Of a DNA stretch of 64,000 bases, positions 12,336-45,830 are shown one piece after another; the first letter of the stretch is position 1; each line of letters begins with the position of its first letter. The position numbers and the translations under genes were made by a program. The notes beneath the pieces were generated by a model. That model did no database searches. It was not told where the DNA came from and saw nothing but the letters and a program-made list of their open reading frames with translations. The DNA is taken from assembly GCA_947000775.1 (NCBI GenBank), contig CAMQGK010000463.1, positions 4,722,501 to 4,786,500 of the forward strand, in the 5' to 3' direction. Source of the stretch: Pterois miles (lineage: Eukaryota > Chordata > Actinopteri > Perciformes > Scorpaenidae).

Positions 12336-12780
12336 TTTTTTTATTCTGCTTATTTCTTCCAATATGCACATGGAAGTACATATATACAGCATTATTCATT
12401 TTTACAATTTAAGTCAACACAGTGGCCCCTTGTATTTTACACAATTTAAGAAAATACTCCATGTTTTCAAAAAGATGTGATTTTTTTTTTCCCCGAGGCT
12501 CTGGCTATTACCTGTTAATAAAAAGCTCCACTGCACATTAACTCCATCCAATGCTCAAAGGCGGTAGATGTTTTGGACTTCCATTGTCTCAAAATAATCT
12601 TACATCCTGAAAGCATGGCTAGGCAAAACCATAGTATCTGGCAGCGTTGAATACTTAGATTGCCAGGTAAAACACCCAGCATACACAGTGAAGGGTCCTT
12701 TGCCAGTGAATTATTAAATAATGTATTCACAAGTTATTATTTTCTCCCAGAATCATTACTTTTATCAATATACTAAGCTT
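12336..12780 (-). mobile_element. L1-like LINE 3' fragment
   Basis: Between two stretches of minisatellite, the minus strand at 12515-12730 encodes a 71-residue fragment with DPSLCMLGVLPGNLSI, then LAMLSGCKIILRQWKSK. This resembles the C-terminal end of fish L1-clade reverse-transcriptase ORFs (…CLLG…, then a hydrophobic stretch and NWK). Flanking sequence has no function I recognise. It is a 5'-truncated remnant and not an active element. Confidence 0.6.
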
Positions 12781-12835
12781 TGACTTTGTTTTACTGACAT
12801 ACTATAGTATGATTTTTTTAACATACTATACCATG

Positions 12836-15114
12836 GCCGCATGTTTTGGACACTCGGGTGAAGAGAGGGGCAGAGCTGTCAACTGATCACCATCTGGTGG
12901 TGAGTTGGATCAGAGGGTGGGGGAAGACTCTGGATAGACCTGGTAAACTCAAACGTGTAGTGCGGGTGAACTGGGAAAGTCTGGAGGAGGCCCCTATCCG
13001 AGAGATCTTCAACTCACACCTCCGGCGGAGCTTTTCTAGCATTCCTGTGGAGGCTGGGGGCATTGAACCTGAGTGGGCGATGTTCAAAGCTTCCATTGCT
13101 GAAGCTGTGGCGGTGAGCTGTGGCCTGCGGGTCTTAGGTGCCTCAAGAGGCGGTAACCCTCGAACACCGTGGTGGACACCGGTGGTCAGGGAAGCTGTCC
13201 GACTGAAGAAGGAGTCCTTCCGGGATATGTTATCTCGGAGGACTCCGGAGGCAGTTGCAAGGTACCGACAGGCCCGTGGGGCGGCAGCCGCTGCCGTAAA
13301 GGAGGCAAAGCAGCGGGTGTGGGAGGAGTTCGGAGCAGCGATGGAGAAGGACTTTCGGTCGGCACCAAGGTGCTTCTGGAAAACTGTCCGGCACCTCAGG
13401 AGGGGGAAACGGGGAACCATCCAAGCTGTGTACAGTAAGGATGGGACACTGTTGACCTCAACTGAGGAGATAACCGGGCGGTGGAAGGAGCACTTTGAGG
13501 AACTCCTGAACCCGACTGATACGCCCTCTCTTGTAGAGGCAGAGCTGGAAGCTGATGGGGGATCGTCGTCAATTTCCCTAGGGGAAGTCACTGAGGTAGT
13601 TAAACAGCTCTGCAGTGGCAAGGCCCCGGGGATTGACGAGATTCGCCCAGAAATGCTGAAGGCTCTGGGTGTGGAGGGGCTGGCGTGGATGACACGCCTC
13701 TTCAACATTGCGTGGAAGTCGGGGACAGTGCCTAAAGAGTGGCAGACCGGGGTGGTGGTTCCCCTGTTCAAAAAGGGGGACCAGAGAGTGTGTGCCAATT
13801 ACAGGGGTATCACACTACTCAGCCTCCCTGGTAAAGTCTACTCTAGGGTGCTGGATAGGAGGGTCCGGCCGATAGTCGAACCTCAGATTGAAGAGGAACA
13901 ATGCGGATTTCGTCCTGGCCGTGGAACAACGGACCAGCTCTTCACTCTCACAAGGATCCTTGAGGGGGCCTGGGAGTATGCCCATCCAGTCTACATGTGT
14001 TTTGTAGACTTGGAGAAGGCGTACGATCGGGTCCCCTGGGGTATACTGTGGGAGGTGCTGCGGGAGTATGGGGTGAGGGGGTCACTTCTCAGGGCCATCC
14101 AATCCCTGTACTCCCAAAGCGAGAGCTGCATCCGGGTTCTCGGCAGTAAGTCGGACTCGTTTCCGGTGGGCGTTGGCCTTCGCCAGGGTTGCGCCTCGTC
14201 TCCAATCCTGTTCGTGATATTCATGGACAGGATATCGAGGCGTAGTCGGGGGGAGGAGGGTTTGCAGATTGGTGTGCTGAGGATCTCATCGCTGCTTTTT
14301 GCAGATGATGTGGTTCTGCTGGCATCATCAGTCTGTGACCTCCAGCGCTCACTGGATCGGTTCGCAGCCGAGTGTGAAGCAGTTGGGATGAGGATCAGCG
14401 CCTCTAAATCGGAGGCCATGGTTCTCAGCAGGAAACCGATGGATTGTCTACTCCAGGTAGGGAATGAGTCTTTACCCCAAGTGAAGGAGTTCAAGTACCT
14501 CGGGGCCTTGTTCACGAGTGAGGGAACAATGGAACGTGAGATTGGCCGGAGAATCGGAGCAGCGGGGGCGGTATTGCAGTCGCTGTACCGCACCGTTGTG
14601 ACGAAGAGAGAGTTGAGCCGGAAGGCAAAGCTCTCTATCTACCGGTCAATCTTCGTGCCTACTCTCACCTATGGTCATGAGGGCTGGGTCATGACCGAAA
14701 GAACTAGATCGCGAGTACAAGCGGCCGATATGGGTTTTCTCAGGAGGGTGGCTGGCCTCTCCCTTAGAGATAAGGTGAGAAGCTCGGTCATCCGTGAGGG
14801 ACTCGGAGTAGAGCCGCTGCTTCTTTGCGTTGAAAGGAGCCAGTTGAGGTGGTTCTGGCATCTGGTAAGGATGCCTCCTGGGCGCCTCCCTAGGGAGGTG
14901 TTCCAGGCACGACCAGCTGGAAGGAGACCCCGGGGACGACCCAGGACTAGATGGAGAGATTATATCTCCACACTGGCCTGGGAACGCCTCGGGATCCCCC
15001 AGTCAGTGCTGGTTAATGTGGCCCGGGAAAGGGAAGTTTGGGGTCCCCTGCTGGATCTGTTGCCCCCGCGACCCGACCCCGGATAAGCGGTTGAAGATGA
15101 AGATGAAGATGAAG
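12836..15114 (+). mobile_element. Rex3 (RTE-clade) LINE, 5'-truncated, open reading frame
   Basis: This is a non-LTR retrotransposon copy inserted in the minisatellite. The frame is open without a stop from the insertion edge to 15086 (746 codons counted from 12846). It has no proper start: the first codons are the C-terminal end of the AP-endonuclease (STDHHLVVSW), so the element is truncated on insertion. The reverse transcriptase follows, with QTGVVVPLFKKGD, GFRPGRGTTDQ, FVDLEKAYDRVP, LRQGCASSP and the catalytic FADD at 14298-14309. A C-terminal GRPRTRWRDY motif precedes the stop. The DNA at 13740-13759 equals the published Rex3 PCR primer target. The 3' end is a (GATGAA)-type tail. An 11-bp ACTATACCATG flanks both sides (12825-12835 and 15115-15125), but the host array contains that word often. 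Confidence 0.92.
12846..15086 (+). CDS. Rex3 endonuclease C-terminus and reverse transcriptase ORF (truncated)
   Basis: The 746-codon frame would supply target-primed reverse transcription for a Rex3 element. It keeps the reverse-transcriptase palm residues (FADD, with an upstream VDLEKAYD) but lacks most of the AP-endonuclease, so this copy cannot retrotranspose alone. The nominal first codon is TTG inside the endonuclease, not a real start. With no stop or frameshift over 2.2 kb, the insertion looks much younger than the surrounding degenerate array. Confidence 0.85.
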   Translation: MDTRVKRGAELSTDHHLVVSWIRGWGKTLDRPGKLKRVVRVNWESLEEAPIREIFNSHLRRSFSSIPVEAGGIEPEWAMFKASIAEAVAVSCGLRVLGASRGGNPRTPWWTPVVREAVRLKKESFRDMLSRRTPEAVARYRQARGAAAAAVKEAKQRVWEEFGAAMEKDFRSAPRCFWKTVRHLRRGKRGTIQAVYSKDGTLLTSTEEITGRWKEHFEELLNPTDTPSLVEAELEADGGSSSISLGEVTEVVKQLCSGKAPGIDEIRPEMLKALGVEGLAWMTRLFNIAWKSGTVPKEWQTGVVVPLFKKGDQRVCANYRGITLLSLPGKVYSRVLDRRVRPIVEPQIEEEQCGFRPGRGTTDQLFTLTRILEGAWEYAHPVYMCFVDLEKAYDRVPWGILWEVLREYGVRGSLLRAIQSLYSQSESCIRVLGSKSDSFPVGVGLRQGCASSPILFVIFMDRISRRSRGEEGLQIGVLRISSLLFADDVVLLASSVCDLQRSLDRFAAECEAVGMRISASKSEAMVLSRKPMDCLLQVGNESLPQVKEFKYLGALFTSEGTMEREIGRRIGAAGAVLQSLYRTVVTKRELSRKAKLSIYRSIFVPTLTYGHEGWVMTERTRSRVQAADMGFLRRVAGLSLRDKVRSSVIREGLGVEPLLLCVERSQLRWFWHLVRMPPGRLPREVFQARPAGRRPRGRPRTRWRDYISTLAWERLGIPQSVLVNVAREREVWGPLLDLLPPRPDPG

Positions 15115-15435
15115 ACTATACCATGACATGTTTTTTAAATACTATACTATGACTTTTTTCAACATACTATACGATGATTTTTTTTCAACATACAGTACAT
15201 ACCATGACCTTTTGTCTATGTTTGGATTTTTGTTTTTTAACATACTATACCATGAAGTTTTTTGACATGCTATACTATGACATTTTTCAACATGCTATGC
15301 AATGACGCATTTTTGCGACATGCTATACAATGACTTTTTAGACTTTTTGACATAATATACTATGATTTTTTTTCACCGTGCTATACTATGACTTTTTAGA
15401 CATACTATACTATGACTTTTTTGACATAGTGTACT
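15115..15435. repeat. AT-rich minisatellite, left arm part 3
   Basis: This is the continuation of the ACTATACTATGACTTTTT array after the Rex3 insertion. It ends close to the fn1 3' UTR and polyadenylation signal. Confidence 0.9.
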
Positions 15436-15489
15436 CTAACTGTCTTAAAAAAACAAAACATTGTGCTTAGGTTTCAGGATATCTCCAGC

Positions 15490-15495
15490 TTTATT
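15490..15495 (-). terminator. fn1: fn1 polyadenylation signal (AATAAA)
   Basis: TTTATT on the plus strand is AATAAA on the fn1 strand, about 605 nt beyond the fn1 stop codon and just before the minisatellite. It implies a 3' UTR of about 0.6 kb from 16099 to about 15470. Confidence 0.65.
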
Positions 15496-16099
15496 AAAAT
15501 AAGGGACTTCTTTTTGTCAAAAGGTAGAAACAACTTTGGCACGGACAACAATGTACAAAAATAGAACAGTTCAAATCCTCACATCCCAGTTCACACATTC
15601 ACACATTAAGATTAAAGGGATAAATTAGTAAAAAGGCATTAGAAATCAAAATGTGTCAATCACACACAGTGTGACCCCTCAGTAACAGAAGAAGGGCTAT
15701 AGAAAAGAAGAGCACATTTTCATGGACAATTTAAACATTATTAATGACTACACTGACATTCTTTAACACAGTGCTTACTTTCTGCTCTTTGATAAGGAAG
15801 TGTTTCTGAATATTTGAGGTGCACGCAAGAATGTGGAGGGGAATGTTGCACAAAAAAAAATGGCAGGAGTCTTCATTTTACAATAGAGCATGAATTTATA
15901 GACTTGGCAGTCAACAGTGAAAAAGACTGGCTTTAGAGGAGGACAACTTTGGTCAGGCAGCAGGGCAGTGTAACATCTTTGGCTAAACATGTGTCAGAAA
16001 GTGATAGGGCAGTTAGTTTAGCCACAAAGAGTATGGCTTCTACATGGTGAGACAGTGCAGCGATTGGAGGTTGAGGGAGCAAAGCAGATGTCCGATCCT

Positions 16100-37932
<21,833 letters not shown>

Positions 37933-38123
37933 TGTATGTAAAGATAAGGATTTCAAGGTAAAGTAGAAAAAGACTAATTAGCAAAGCGAGTTTTACAAAA
38001 GAAGCGAGCGCAGAACTAAAATTGAGCTTGGAGATATCTAATTTCTGTCCTTTTTGTCCCTACCAACTTCCAGCTGCTGCCTCGCAGCTAGTGCACCAGA
38101 CCGAAGAGAGGGGAGCGCACTGG

Positions 38124-38130
38124 TTTTATA
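38124..38130 (-). promoter_or_regulatory. fn1: fn1 TATA box
   Basis: TATAAAA on the fn1 strand lies about 192 nt upstream of the start codon. It would place transcription start near 38095-38100 and give a 5' UTR of about 165 nt. Mammalian FN1 promoters also use a TATA-type box. Confidence 0.65.
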
Positions 38131-38158
38131 CCATGACATACCGCTGCAGCCTTTTGAA

Positions 38159-38166
38159 GGGGCGGG
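38159..38166. promoter_or_regulatory. fn1: GC box (GGGGCGGG) upstream of the fn1 TATA box
   Basis: GGGGCGGG, an Sp1-type site, lies about 30 bp upstream of the TATA box. A second GC-rich GACCCGCCCG follows near 38187. I did not see the CRE (TGACGTCA) known from mammalian FN1 promoters in the adjacent 250 bp. Confidence 0.45.
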
Positions 38167-38189
38167 CTTTAACTGGGGCTTTGGATGAC

Positions 38190-39180
38190 CCGCCCGAGTA
38201 TGAGCAATACACTAACACCCGAGACTTCACTTTCAGACAAGAAGCCACAGGACAAGAAAAAACAAGTTCTAAAGATGGACATCGGAAGTGTGTTCGTTTC
38301 AGAAATGAAACCAAGATTCTTGATACCTGCTCTGATGGAAAGAAACATAGATGTTAACATATAATATCAGAATGACAGACCACCATATCAATAAATCACC
38401 ACAGCTTACTGGAAAGCCCAGTTAAGTAGACGCACTATTTTAACTAATTTTCAAGCTAATCAATTTTGCAATGTGCAAATTTTCAAAGCAATAAATAAAT
38501 GTACTTTATGACAATGATAAAAAAAAAATGTCACAGGTAACTCTCATGCAGTACCATGAATGTGCCAAAACAAAAATGAGAAAGGCACATTTGATGTTAT
38601 TGCTTTCCCAATTTCCAAAACATGGCATAGTACCAACAAAATGTAATGCTAAATATTTGGTGCAGTGCTCGGATTTAAAGCTCTCCAAATCCCTAAATGT
38701 CCACCCAGCCCTGACTGGGATTTGTGCAACTATTAGGAACTCTAATATCAGGCTTTATTTTTATTTATTTATTTTTTTTCCAAATTATTTGGGGGCCCAT
38801 GGTGACACTTACAGTATGTGTACCTTTCTGCATCCCAAAATGAGCATCCAGGTGCAGGAGTGCAACTCCAGACTATCTTAGTTCATCATTACATGTTGTC
38901 CATGTTGAGAAATCAAACACAATCACCATTTTTCTTCACTGTTAAGTCACTAACAGCAGTTTTTCCATCATTTCCTCTATCAGAAGTAGTTTAAATTGAT
39001 TTGAATATAACATTGACTGATGACACCTACCATTAAATGCACTTAAGGAGCTGTTCTACTATAATCAGTCAGTTTTACCTCAATTCTAGTTAGTGAATAT
39101 GCAGTGTTTTGAAATGAAATGATTACACACAAGACATCATCTGGCAATTAATTGGCTACTTGAATTCAGATGTTCCCAAT
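38190..39180. other. upstream flank of fn1, no gene seen
   Basis: AT-rich DNA beyond the fn1 promoter. Open frames of up to 117 codons have no recognisable family, splice sites or start context. The distal part of the fn1 promoter may lie in the first few hundred bases. Confidence 0.5.
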
Positions 39181-39184
39181 ATTT

Positions 39185-39625
39185 AAGATAAAAGAGATTT
39201 TATTGATGTCCATCAGTATAAAGTGCAGTAGAGTAAGGTACACAGAGGAACAACAGAACAGTGCAGTCTTTATTGTAAATGTCATCGATGGAGGGGGGAG
39301 AGGTCCCAGTGATGGACTCGACTGAATGATGGCTGACTTCACTACCCTCTGTAGGGACTTGCAGTCCAGCTTGTTACTGCTCACATACCAGACAGTTATG
39401 CAGCTGTCCTGGGAAGGCTGACTCTCTGCAGACGGCGGAGGCAGTGGAGACACTATTGTATCTTCTTGGTCTGGGAGGTAAAGTTGCGTGATCAGCTAAA
39501 GTCATCAGTGATGTAAACACCAAGAAAATTGGTGCTCCTGACTTGTTCCAACCATTAATGAGAAGAGGGTAGTGGGCAGCACAGCCTTCCTGAAGTTACT
39601 GTGATTTCTGTCTTGAGAGACAGGT
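39185..39625 (-). mobile_element. degraded L2/Rex1-type LINE reverse-transcriptase remnant
   Basis: Read on the minus strand, about 39620-39480 encodes broken stretches LKTEITV and NFLGVYITDDFS, and 39440-39340 encodes SCITVWYVSSNKLDCKSLQRVVKSA. These are, in the right order, the FLGV…DDL and CITVWYG….LQRVV landmarks near the end of L2/Rex1-like LINE reverse transcriptases. Stops and deletions separate them, so it is an old inactive copy. The TTTATTGATGTCC word at about 39195 fits the 3' tail. Confidence 0.7.
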
Positions 39626-42600
39626 TTCTCAATATCAACAAGATGAAGCTAGACAGAGGAGAAATCTGTGGTTAAATGCCCAGATCATGCATCTTTAAGA
39701 TAGATGTGTAGTGTAATGTAGTGTTAACCTGCAATTAACCTGCAACATACTAGATTTTTTCCTATAACATAAAAAACATGGTTTAAATGTCTACACATAT
39801 CATGTTTTATGGTTGGTTGATCATAGTCATGTACCCACTAAAGGTCTATGAGGTTGATTTATGGGAAGTTAATTCCTCTGCCAAGAAATGAAATGTTTTC
39901 AAAAACAATGTGCAAAAGAGGGGAAAAATAATAAAACTGACCACAGCATGCTGCCTGGATCATGTCACGGTGCAGGAGCTGCTGGTTCCACTAAATGTAC
40001 TCATAGTTCTGGTCTGGAGGGCAGCTACTGTGTGTGAGACTGTGACGTAATAATTCCTGTCGCAGGGCTTGTGGAACGAGACGTAACTGAGGGCTGAAAT
40101 ATAAAACTGATGGTTTTGGGGAAACATAGGAAGAAAACAGCAAAAATACTGTCCTTGTTTTTAAAGTACAACTGAGTCACCAATCTCTCCCGTGTGGAAA
40201 AATCCTCCACATACTTTCCACTTGTGAAACAGCGCCAAACTGTGGAGGATCAAAACACAAGACAATTTCAAGCTGCAGTAACTTCTACATTCACTGATGT
40301 TATACAACACATTTCCCAGAATTGTGTGCACTTATGCAGTATCGGGGAGGAACTGGTGTAAAATAACATAAATATTTGTGAACAAAAGAAACATTATGTT
40401 CCTACTAGAATGGTGTATTTGGGGTATGACTTAATTTCCTGGGCTGTTTGGTCTCACTATGAGATTTATGGGCTGTCTCTGTCGAAGCCTCTGGAAAGCT
40501 GCCTGGCTTGTATCAAAGTGATTTACCTCTTCTCTTCTTCTCTATCTATCTCTGCTTTCCATACATAACATCCATATTTCAGAGAGATTTAGCTCCACTC
40601 TGGATGTTTTCTCAGTGATCTTACATGAGTGATTTGGTTTTGGAAGCAAAAACCTGATCAACTGCCATTACTGCAGAGTGTTTTATAAAGCATGATATAA
40701 TGTTTTAGATTTGACTTTCCTACTTTTCAGACTGTTATTTTCCACTAATTTCAAAAATTAAATTACCTGAGTTGGACAGTCCATTGCTTTGACACATCCA
40801 TTGCTTTCACATTGGGAATGTAAGCTAGGCTGTTTTGTAAAGTTTGCATTACCAAGCAACAATAACATATCTTATTGTATACAAAAATAAAAGCATATTA
40901 CCTAAACAAACTGTTTTAGCAAGTTGATTTTAACACTGCACAGTAATTAATGAAAAAAACTGGTATGCATTAAATGGTGAGTGGTGATATAAAACATTTT
41001 TAAACAACAATATTTGTCAGGCAATACACTCTTCATTTTCTTGGTGAGAATTAAACAGGAAGATTGGTCAAACTTATGTCTGTGCATTAAATATGAAGCT
41101 AGCACCAGCAGCTGGTTAGCATAGCTTAGCATAAAAATTTGGAAATGGTAAAACAGCTAGCCTGACTCTGTCCAAAGTTAACAACCACTTCTAAAGCTCA
41201 CTTACTGAAAGAATTCTTCCCTGATTTAGTATTGCATTCTTATAACATTGTCAGACACACGATGGACCATTAAAAAAACTGAGTTAACAGAACAGCTGTT
41301 TGGTGTGGAGTCTCCGAGGATTTTCACATCTAAAAAAGCTTTTGTAATGTGTGCCAAGCCTTAAAACTTGAGCTTTGGGAACGCTTGTTTTTAATGTGTG
41401 GTTCTCCACCCCAGCTTCATCAAACTGTGGACGGGCAGCTCGGAGAGTGAGAGCCAGATGGCCACAGCTGGATGGACTAATTGGGGGGTGGATTGGGGGG
41501 ATGTGTGAAGTGATAGAGAGGTGAAAGGAAATTGAGAGGTGTTTGGAATGGCTGGTTTATGCAGCTATACATCAGACATCCAAAGTCTCAACAACCAAGG
41601 AAAACAATCCTGTGTCCCTCGTATACGGTAACAGTGCTAACAGAAGAAGCTCATGTCTCCAAACTTCTTCTTTAAACAAAGGGTGGTGGGCGAGATGAGT
41701 AGCAACGTGTCCATGACTGCTGTCACACCATAAACTGACAGGCTGTTCTGCTGCTGGTTGCCTCCAGCTCCCTGCCTGGAGTAGTAAAAGTGGTACTATT
41801 TGTCAATTTGTAACTTTTCAGTTAAAATACGAACAGTAGACTGCACTGTGCATTCGAAGGCCTGAAAACGTGCAGTTATGCAGAAGTTCATATGGCTACA
41901 AAACAGTTGAGCAACCTAATTTGAGGTTGTCAGCATTCTCACTGCTCCTTGTCGTCACTCAAGTCTGAATCAGTCTGAATTTTCTGCACAGGATGTGAAG
42001 AGCATCTGCTGGTCTGCTGACGACAAATGTAAGAGGTCGCAGAGAGCAGACGAACACTGACGAAGCACTTCCCAAGATTCCACAACACGGTGCTACAATA
42101 CAGAGTTACCGTGGAAACCAGATCGGGTGGGGCCTCTTGATGACTGACAGCAAGCGTTTGACTTGACAAGTGAAGAGTACTGATGGATGGCGGATGCTTC
42201 CTCGACTGAATTATATGTTGAGTCACACGAGAAGCTCACACACCCTTGAGATGAGGTAACCCAAGTTTCAGGATTCGTGGGGAGGAGCAGAGGGATCAGT
42301 CAAAATATTTTAGCATTGCAATTCTTTGGTCCTCTTTTTAAATGTGATTTACAGAGTTGTTAGAGTTTTTTTGGGAAAACCAGCTGCCAGCATGGCCAAA
42401 AACACAACAAAACAAACAGAGTGAACCACAGTGTAACAACAAAGATGCTAAACTGATTCGTAGAGCTGAGGGGAACTGCAACATGGGGGTGATTTCTCTG
42501 TGGCTTCATCACTACGAACAACTTTCAGACACATACTTGGACTTAGGACGTGCAGTCTCAACTTTAAAAGACACTTAGTTCACTTGTGAAATATGACAGT

Positions 42601-44640
42601 CTCCCACCTCTTCCTCTGCTCTAACCTTGGGTCTATCCTGATACAAGAACAGTGCTCTGAAAAGCTTCGTCATCGCGGACCTACACCCTCCACCTCTGCA
42701 GACAGCTGTGTGTGCACAGTTTAGTCACAGTTTATACCCCCTCAGTCAATCCTGACAGCAGTGCTATTTCCAGGATTGCAGAGTTTTTGGACACTTCTGC
42801 ATCAATCAGGCATGTCGAAAGCTGTGTTTTCACACAGGTGTGACACCAGGTGTGAATAAACATGACCCTAACAGGATAACATGTGTGTTTCCATTCCTGC
42901 AGTGTATTGTGTGTTTGTGTGAGACAGGAAAAAGAGAGAGAACCAGTAAAAGCGGTCAAGGTCGAATTGTACAATGTTAGTGTGCTCCTTTGACCTGTGC
43001 CCTCACACACAGTCCACCGTTTGGCTATGGTAAATACACTTAATGTGAGAAGGAGGAACTTTTCCCATGGGGTTAATTTTCCAGATTGTCCCTGTGGTTT
43101 CAACGAGGCCAATGGGAAAAATAGAGGAAACAAGTCTGCATCTTGTTTACCCACTGCAATGAAAAAAATAGCCACTTTGTCAGTGTTGCAACATGAGCTT
43201 CGCAGGCGTGCACAGAATTTGGGACCCACGTGAAAACGTCTGTGCCTTTTCCTGTTGTAATGCCAACTAAGACTGATTGTGTTATGAAATTGAGGGCACA
43301 ATTCATCACATTAATGAAATCATGATTAGGCCGCAAGTGGAAAGGTGAGGATATTCACACAGACAGGGCACATTTCCAAAGGATTTACAGCCAAGGCAGC
43401 AAAGGTAGAGAGACACCCTGATTGACCTTGGTTAGTCTTGTTACTCACACTATTGGTGTGTGTCTGCGACGTGCATTCGTGCACTGCCATCCATTTAACA
43501 ACCTACCTCATCATCTCTCACTGAGCAGGTCATCCCCAAAAGCTCCTGGAGAAAGAAGACAAAGAGGTGCTTTGAGTTGGTATAACTTTTGCTGGCCTTC
43601 AGGTGATGTGACACAGATCAAGTTAGATCCAAACAAGACAGACAACAGGCAAAATATATACAGGAAAACACAAAAATGTTGTTGTCGGTGAGTAAATACA
43701 TCAATCCCCTTATGCACTGAAGACTGTTTGTGCCCAAAATGCTGAGCCAATTTGGATCCATGTACTAGTTGTTTTACTAGTGGTATTTTCCACCCATCTT
43801 TTAAAACATTAAGTCTAAATGAGTAGGCAGTTTCCATTATGTCCTGTTTCACCATGTGCTTTATTAGACAATAGGCTGTTTTCTCTAGATTATTGTCAGC
43901 TGACATGCACACAGCATAGAGCAGGTCAGAGCAGGGCATATTCCAGCTCGCCTGTCTGCCTCCTACAACTTCCTGACGACATCACCGATGTAAAGCAGAC
44001 AACCCCAGAGGGAAGCAAAATGAGGGTTTATGAGACCCTAGCAAGTGAAAAAATGTAATTCAGAGTCTCGCCCTCTCTCTGCCGTGTTTTTCTCATTGTC
44101 GCCACATTACCCCTCTCTCTGCCAGTTTGCAGTTTTATGGTCTGAAGGCAAAACTATTTCCCTACCAAAGCAGCAATCCTTTGTCGAAACTCGAAATTTT
44201 GTGCACCACAAACACACACAAACATGTGATTATCATCCCTAAATATTTTGTGCAACTGAGCCCAAATGATGGCCACACACTTTCCAAACCAGTGACGGGA
44301 AATATCATTAACTGTGTACCTTGGCATCACCATTACTCACTTATTCCTGTCTAGACGACATAGACATGCCAGCTCACCTGGGGTTGTATGGAGGAGGCCC
44401 ACCTGCCTCATCACAGGTGAGGTCAGCCTGTTTTGGGAAATACATGACAAGCCCCACGGCTTCTATTAACATTATATGGCAGGGCTTGGTGGGAATAAAT
44501 AATCAGCAGAAAGAAAGCAACCTCTGTCATTTCAGATGCAAGTGTAGGAACCACAGTGTGGCTCATTCCTGAACTGGTAAAAGTCTGTTTACCCAGCAGA
44601 AGCCTGTGTGAAGGTTTAACGAAAGCACTCATGTACAGAC
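39626..44640. other. gene-poor region with one dispersed repeat
   Basis: I see no gene in these 5 kb. Positions 41065-41205 are an inverted, diverged copy of the repeat at 34205-34460 (GAAGCTAGCACCAGCAGCTG, TTAGCATAGCTTAGCATAAA, AGCTAGCCTGACTCTGTCC). The longest open frame (42732-43301, minus, 189 codons) has no recognisable domain, an unnatural composition and no supporting splice sites. The rest is unremarkable AT-rich DNA. Confidence 0.5.
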
Positions 44641-44653
44641 CACCAGTCCCCTC

Positions 44654-44654
<1 letters not shown>

Positions 44655-44727
<73 letters not shown>
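44655..44727. repeat. (CA)n microsatellite
   Basis: An uninterrupted CA dinucleotide run of about 36 units. Long frames of alternating residues over it on both strands are artefacts. Confidence 0.97.
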
Positions 44728-44728
<1 letters not shown>

Positions 44729-45579
44729 TCCACAGTCAGACACCTCCACAAATATACACATCCACAGAAAAACACAGACACCTCAGCAAACAGTCTGCAA
44801 AGTACGCCGATATTTGTGTGTTGCATGTGGTTACTTCAGGATCTTGTAAATGAAACTAGAACTGAAGACGTACTTCAGTGTAATCCTTCTCAAAGCAAAA
44901 TTTCTCCTCTCTGGGATTCTGTTTGACACGACTATCAGAAATTATACACTGACCTCCATATCAACCATGCCGTAATGAGCACAGCAGGGCTGGGGAGGCT
45001 TGATTCAGAGGGGGGGATGGTGGAGGAAGGGCAGAGCAGCAGTGAATGATGAGCAGTCTGCTGGAGTTGCTGAGTGAAGCTTGGGTCACAGTTCACACCC
45101 AGACATTGGTTCTACCAGTGGCTAACAGGAGGGATATAATAGCATTTCTTCAGCGTTGGGAGGGTGGTGATGATGAAGTGTGATCTCTCCTACAAAGAGA
45201 GACGAGAACTGATATTACAACCATGACAGACAGGCATGACAGGCAACAAACTCCGGTCACCCATGCTAAACATCCATTCACCACCCTGACCTCCGTCTTC
45301 TTCCATCTCATCAACGCTGGGTAATAATGTGTTTTATACCAATTTACTTGAAATCCCCCTTACTTTATATTAGTGTCCTAAAAACACCCTGTTCATAGTT
45401 TGCCCTGCCTTCCAGGTAGCCATTAGTTTCAGCTCTTTTCTGTGAAGATAAAAATGATCGTCAAGTAATTTGGGCCTTAGATTATTTAATCTTAGATTCT
45501 GGATACATTTCTTACAGCACTACAAAACAGATTGGAAAGCCTAACCCTAACCCTAAACTCTCAGATACAACCCTGAAGT

Positions 45580-45830
45580 GGTTAAATCAATCAGTTATCT
45601 CCAGGAACTCCTGTAACTTATTTGTTCAAATATGACATGATCTGCATGGAGTTCCCCAGGGCTCAATCCTTGGGCCTCTTTTATTTAACATTTACTTGCT
45701 TCCATTAAGCCAAATAATTCAAAACAAACTGAAACTTTAAATGTTTTAGTCACCTTGAATACATCAACAAGATCATTACTCTTGCTACCGCATTACCATG
45801 CAATGTGACTGTGTAACTGTGATATAAAAA
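45580..45830 (+). mobile_element. LINE reverse-transcriptase fragment (L2/CR1-like)
   Basis: In one frame the plus strand at about 45648-45720 encodes GVPQGSILGPLLFNIYLLP, which is the conserved PQGS…GPLLF reverse-transcriptase motif of L2-type LINEs. A stop follows after SQIIQNKL and no YADD box can be read in frame, so it is a short decayed fragment. About 30 bp upstream (45541-45556) are two telomere-like CCCTAA units. Confidence 0.75.

Noticed and set aside
12887..13798. 303-codon open frame on the minus strand
   Set aside because: It is antisense to the Rex3 ORF and mirrors its codon structure; no independent family match.
13991..14593. 200-codon open frame on the minus strand
   Set aside because: It is an antisense shadow of the Rex3 reverse transcriptase.
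42732..43301. 189-codon open frame on the minus strand
   Set aside because: No recognisable domain, the nominal start is uncertain, composition is like neighbouring non-coding DNA, and no splice signals fit.
45541..45556. CCCTAA repeated about twice, telomere-like
   Set aside because: Too short to be an interstitial telomere; it lies beside a LINE fragment and is probably chance.
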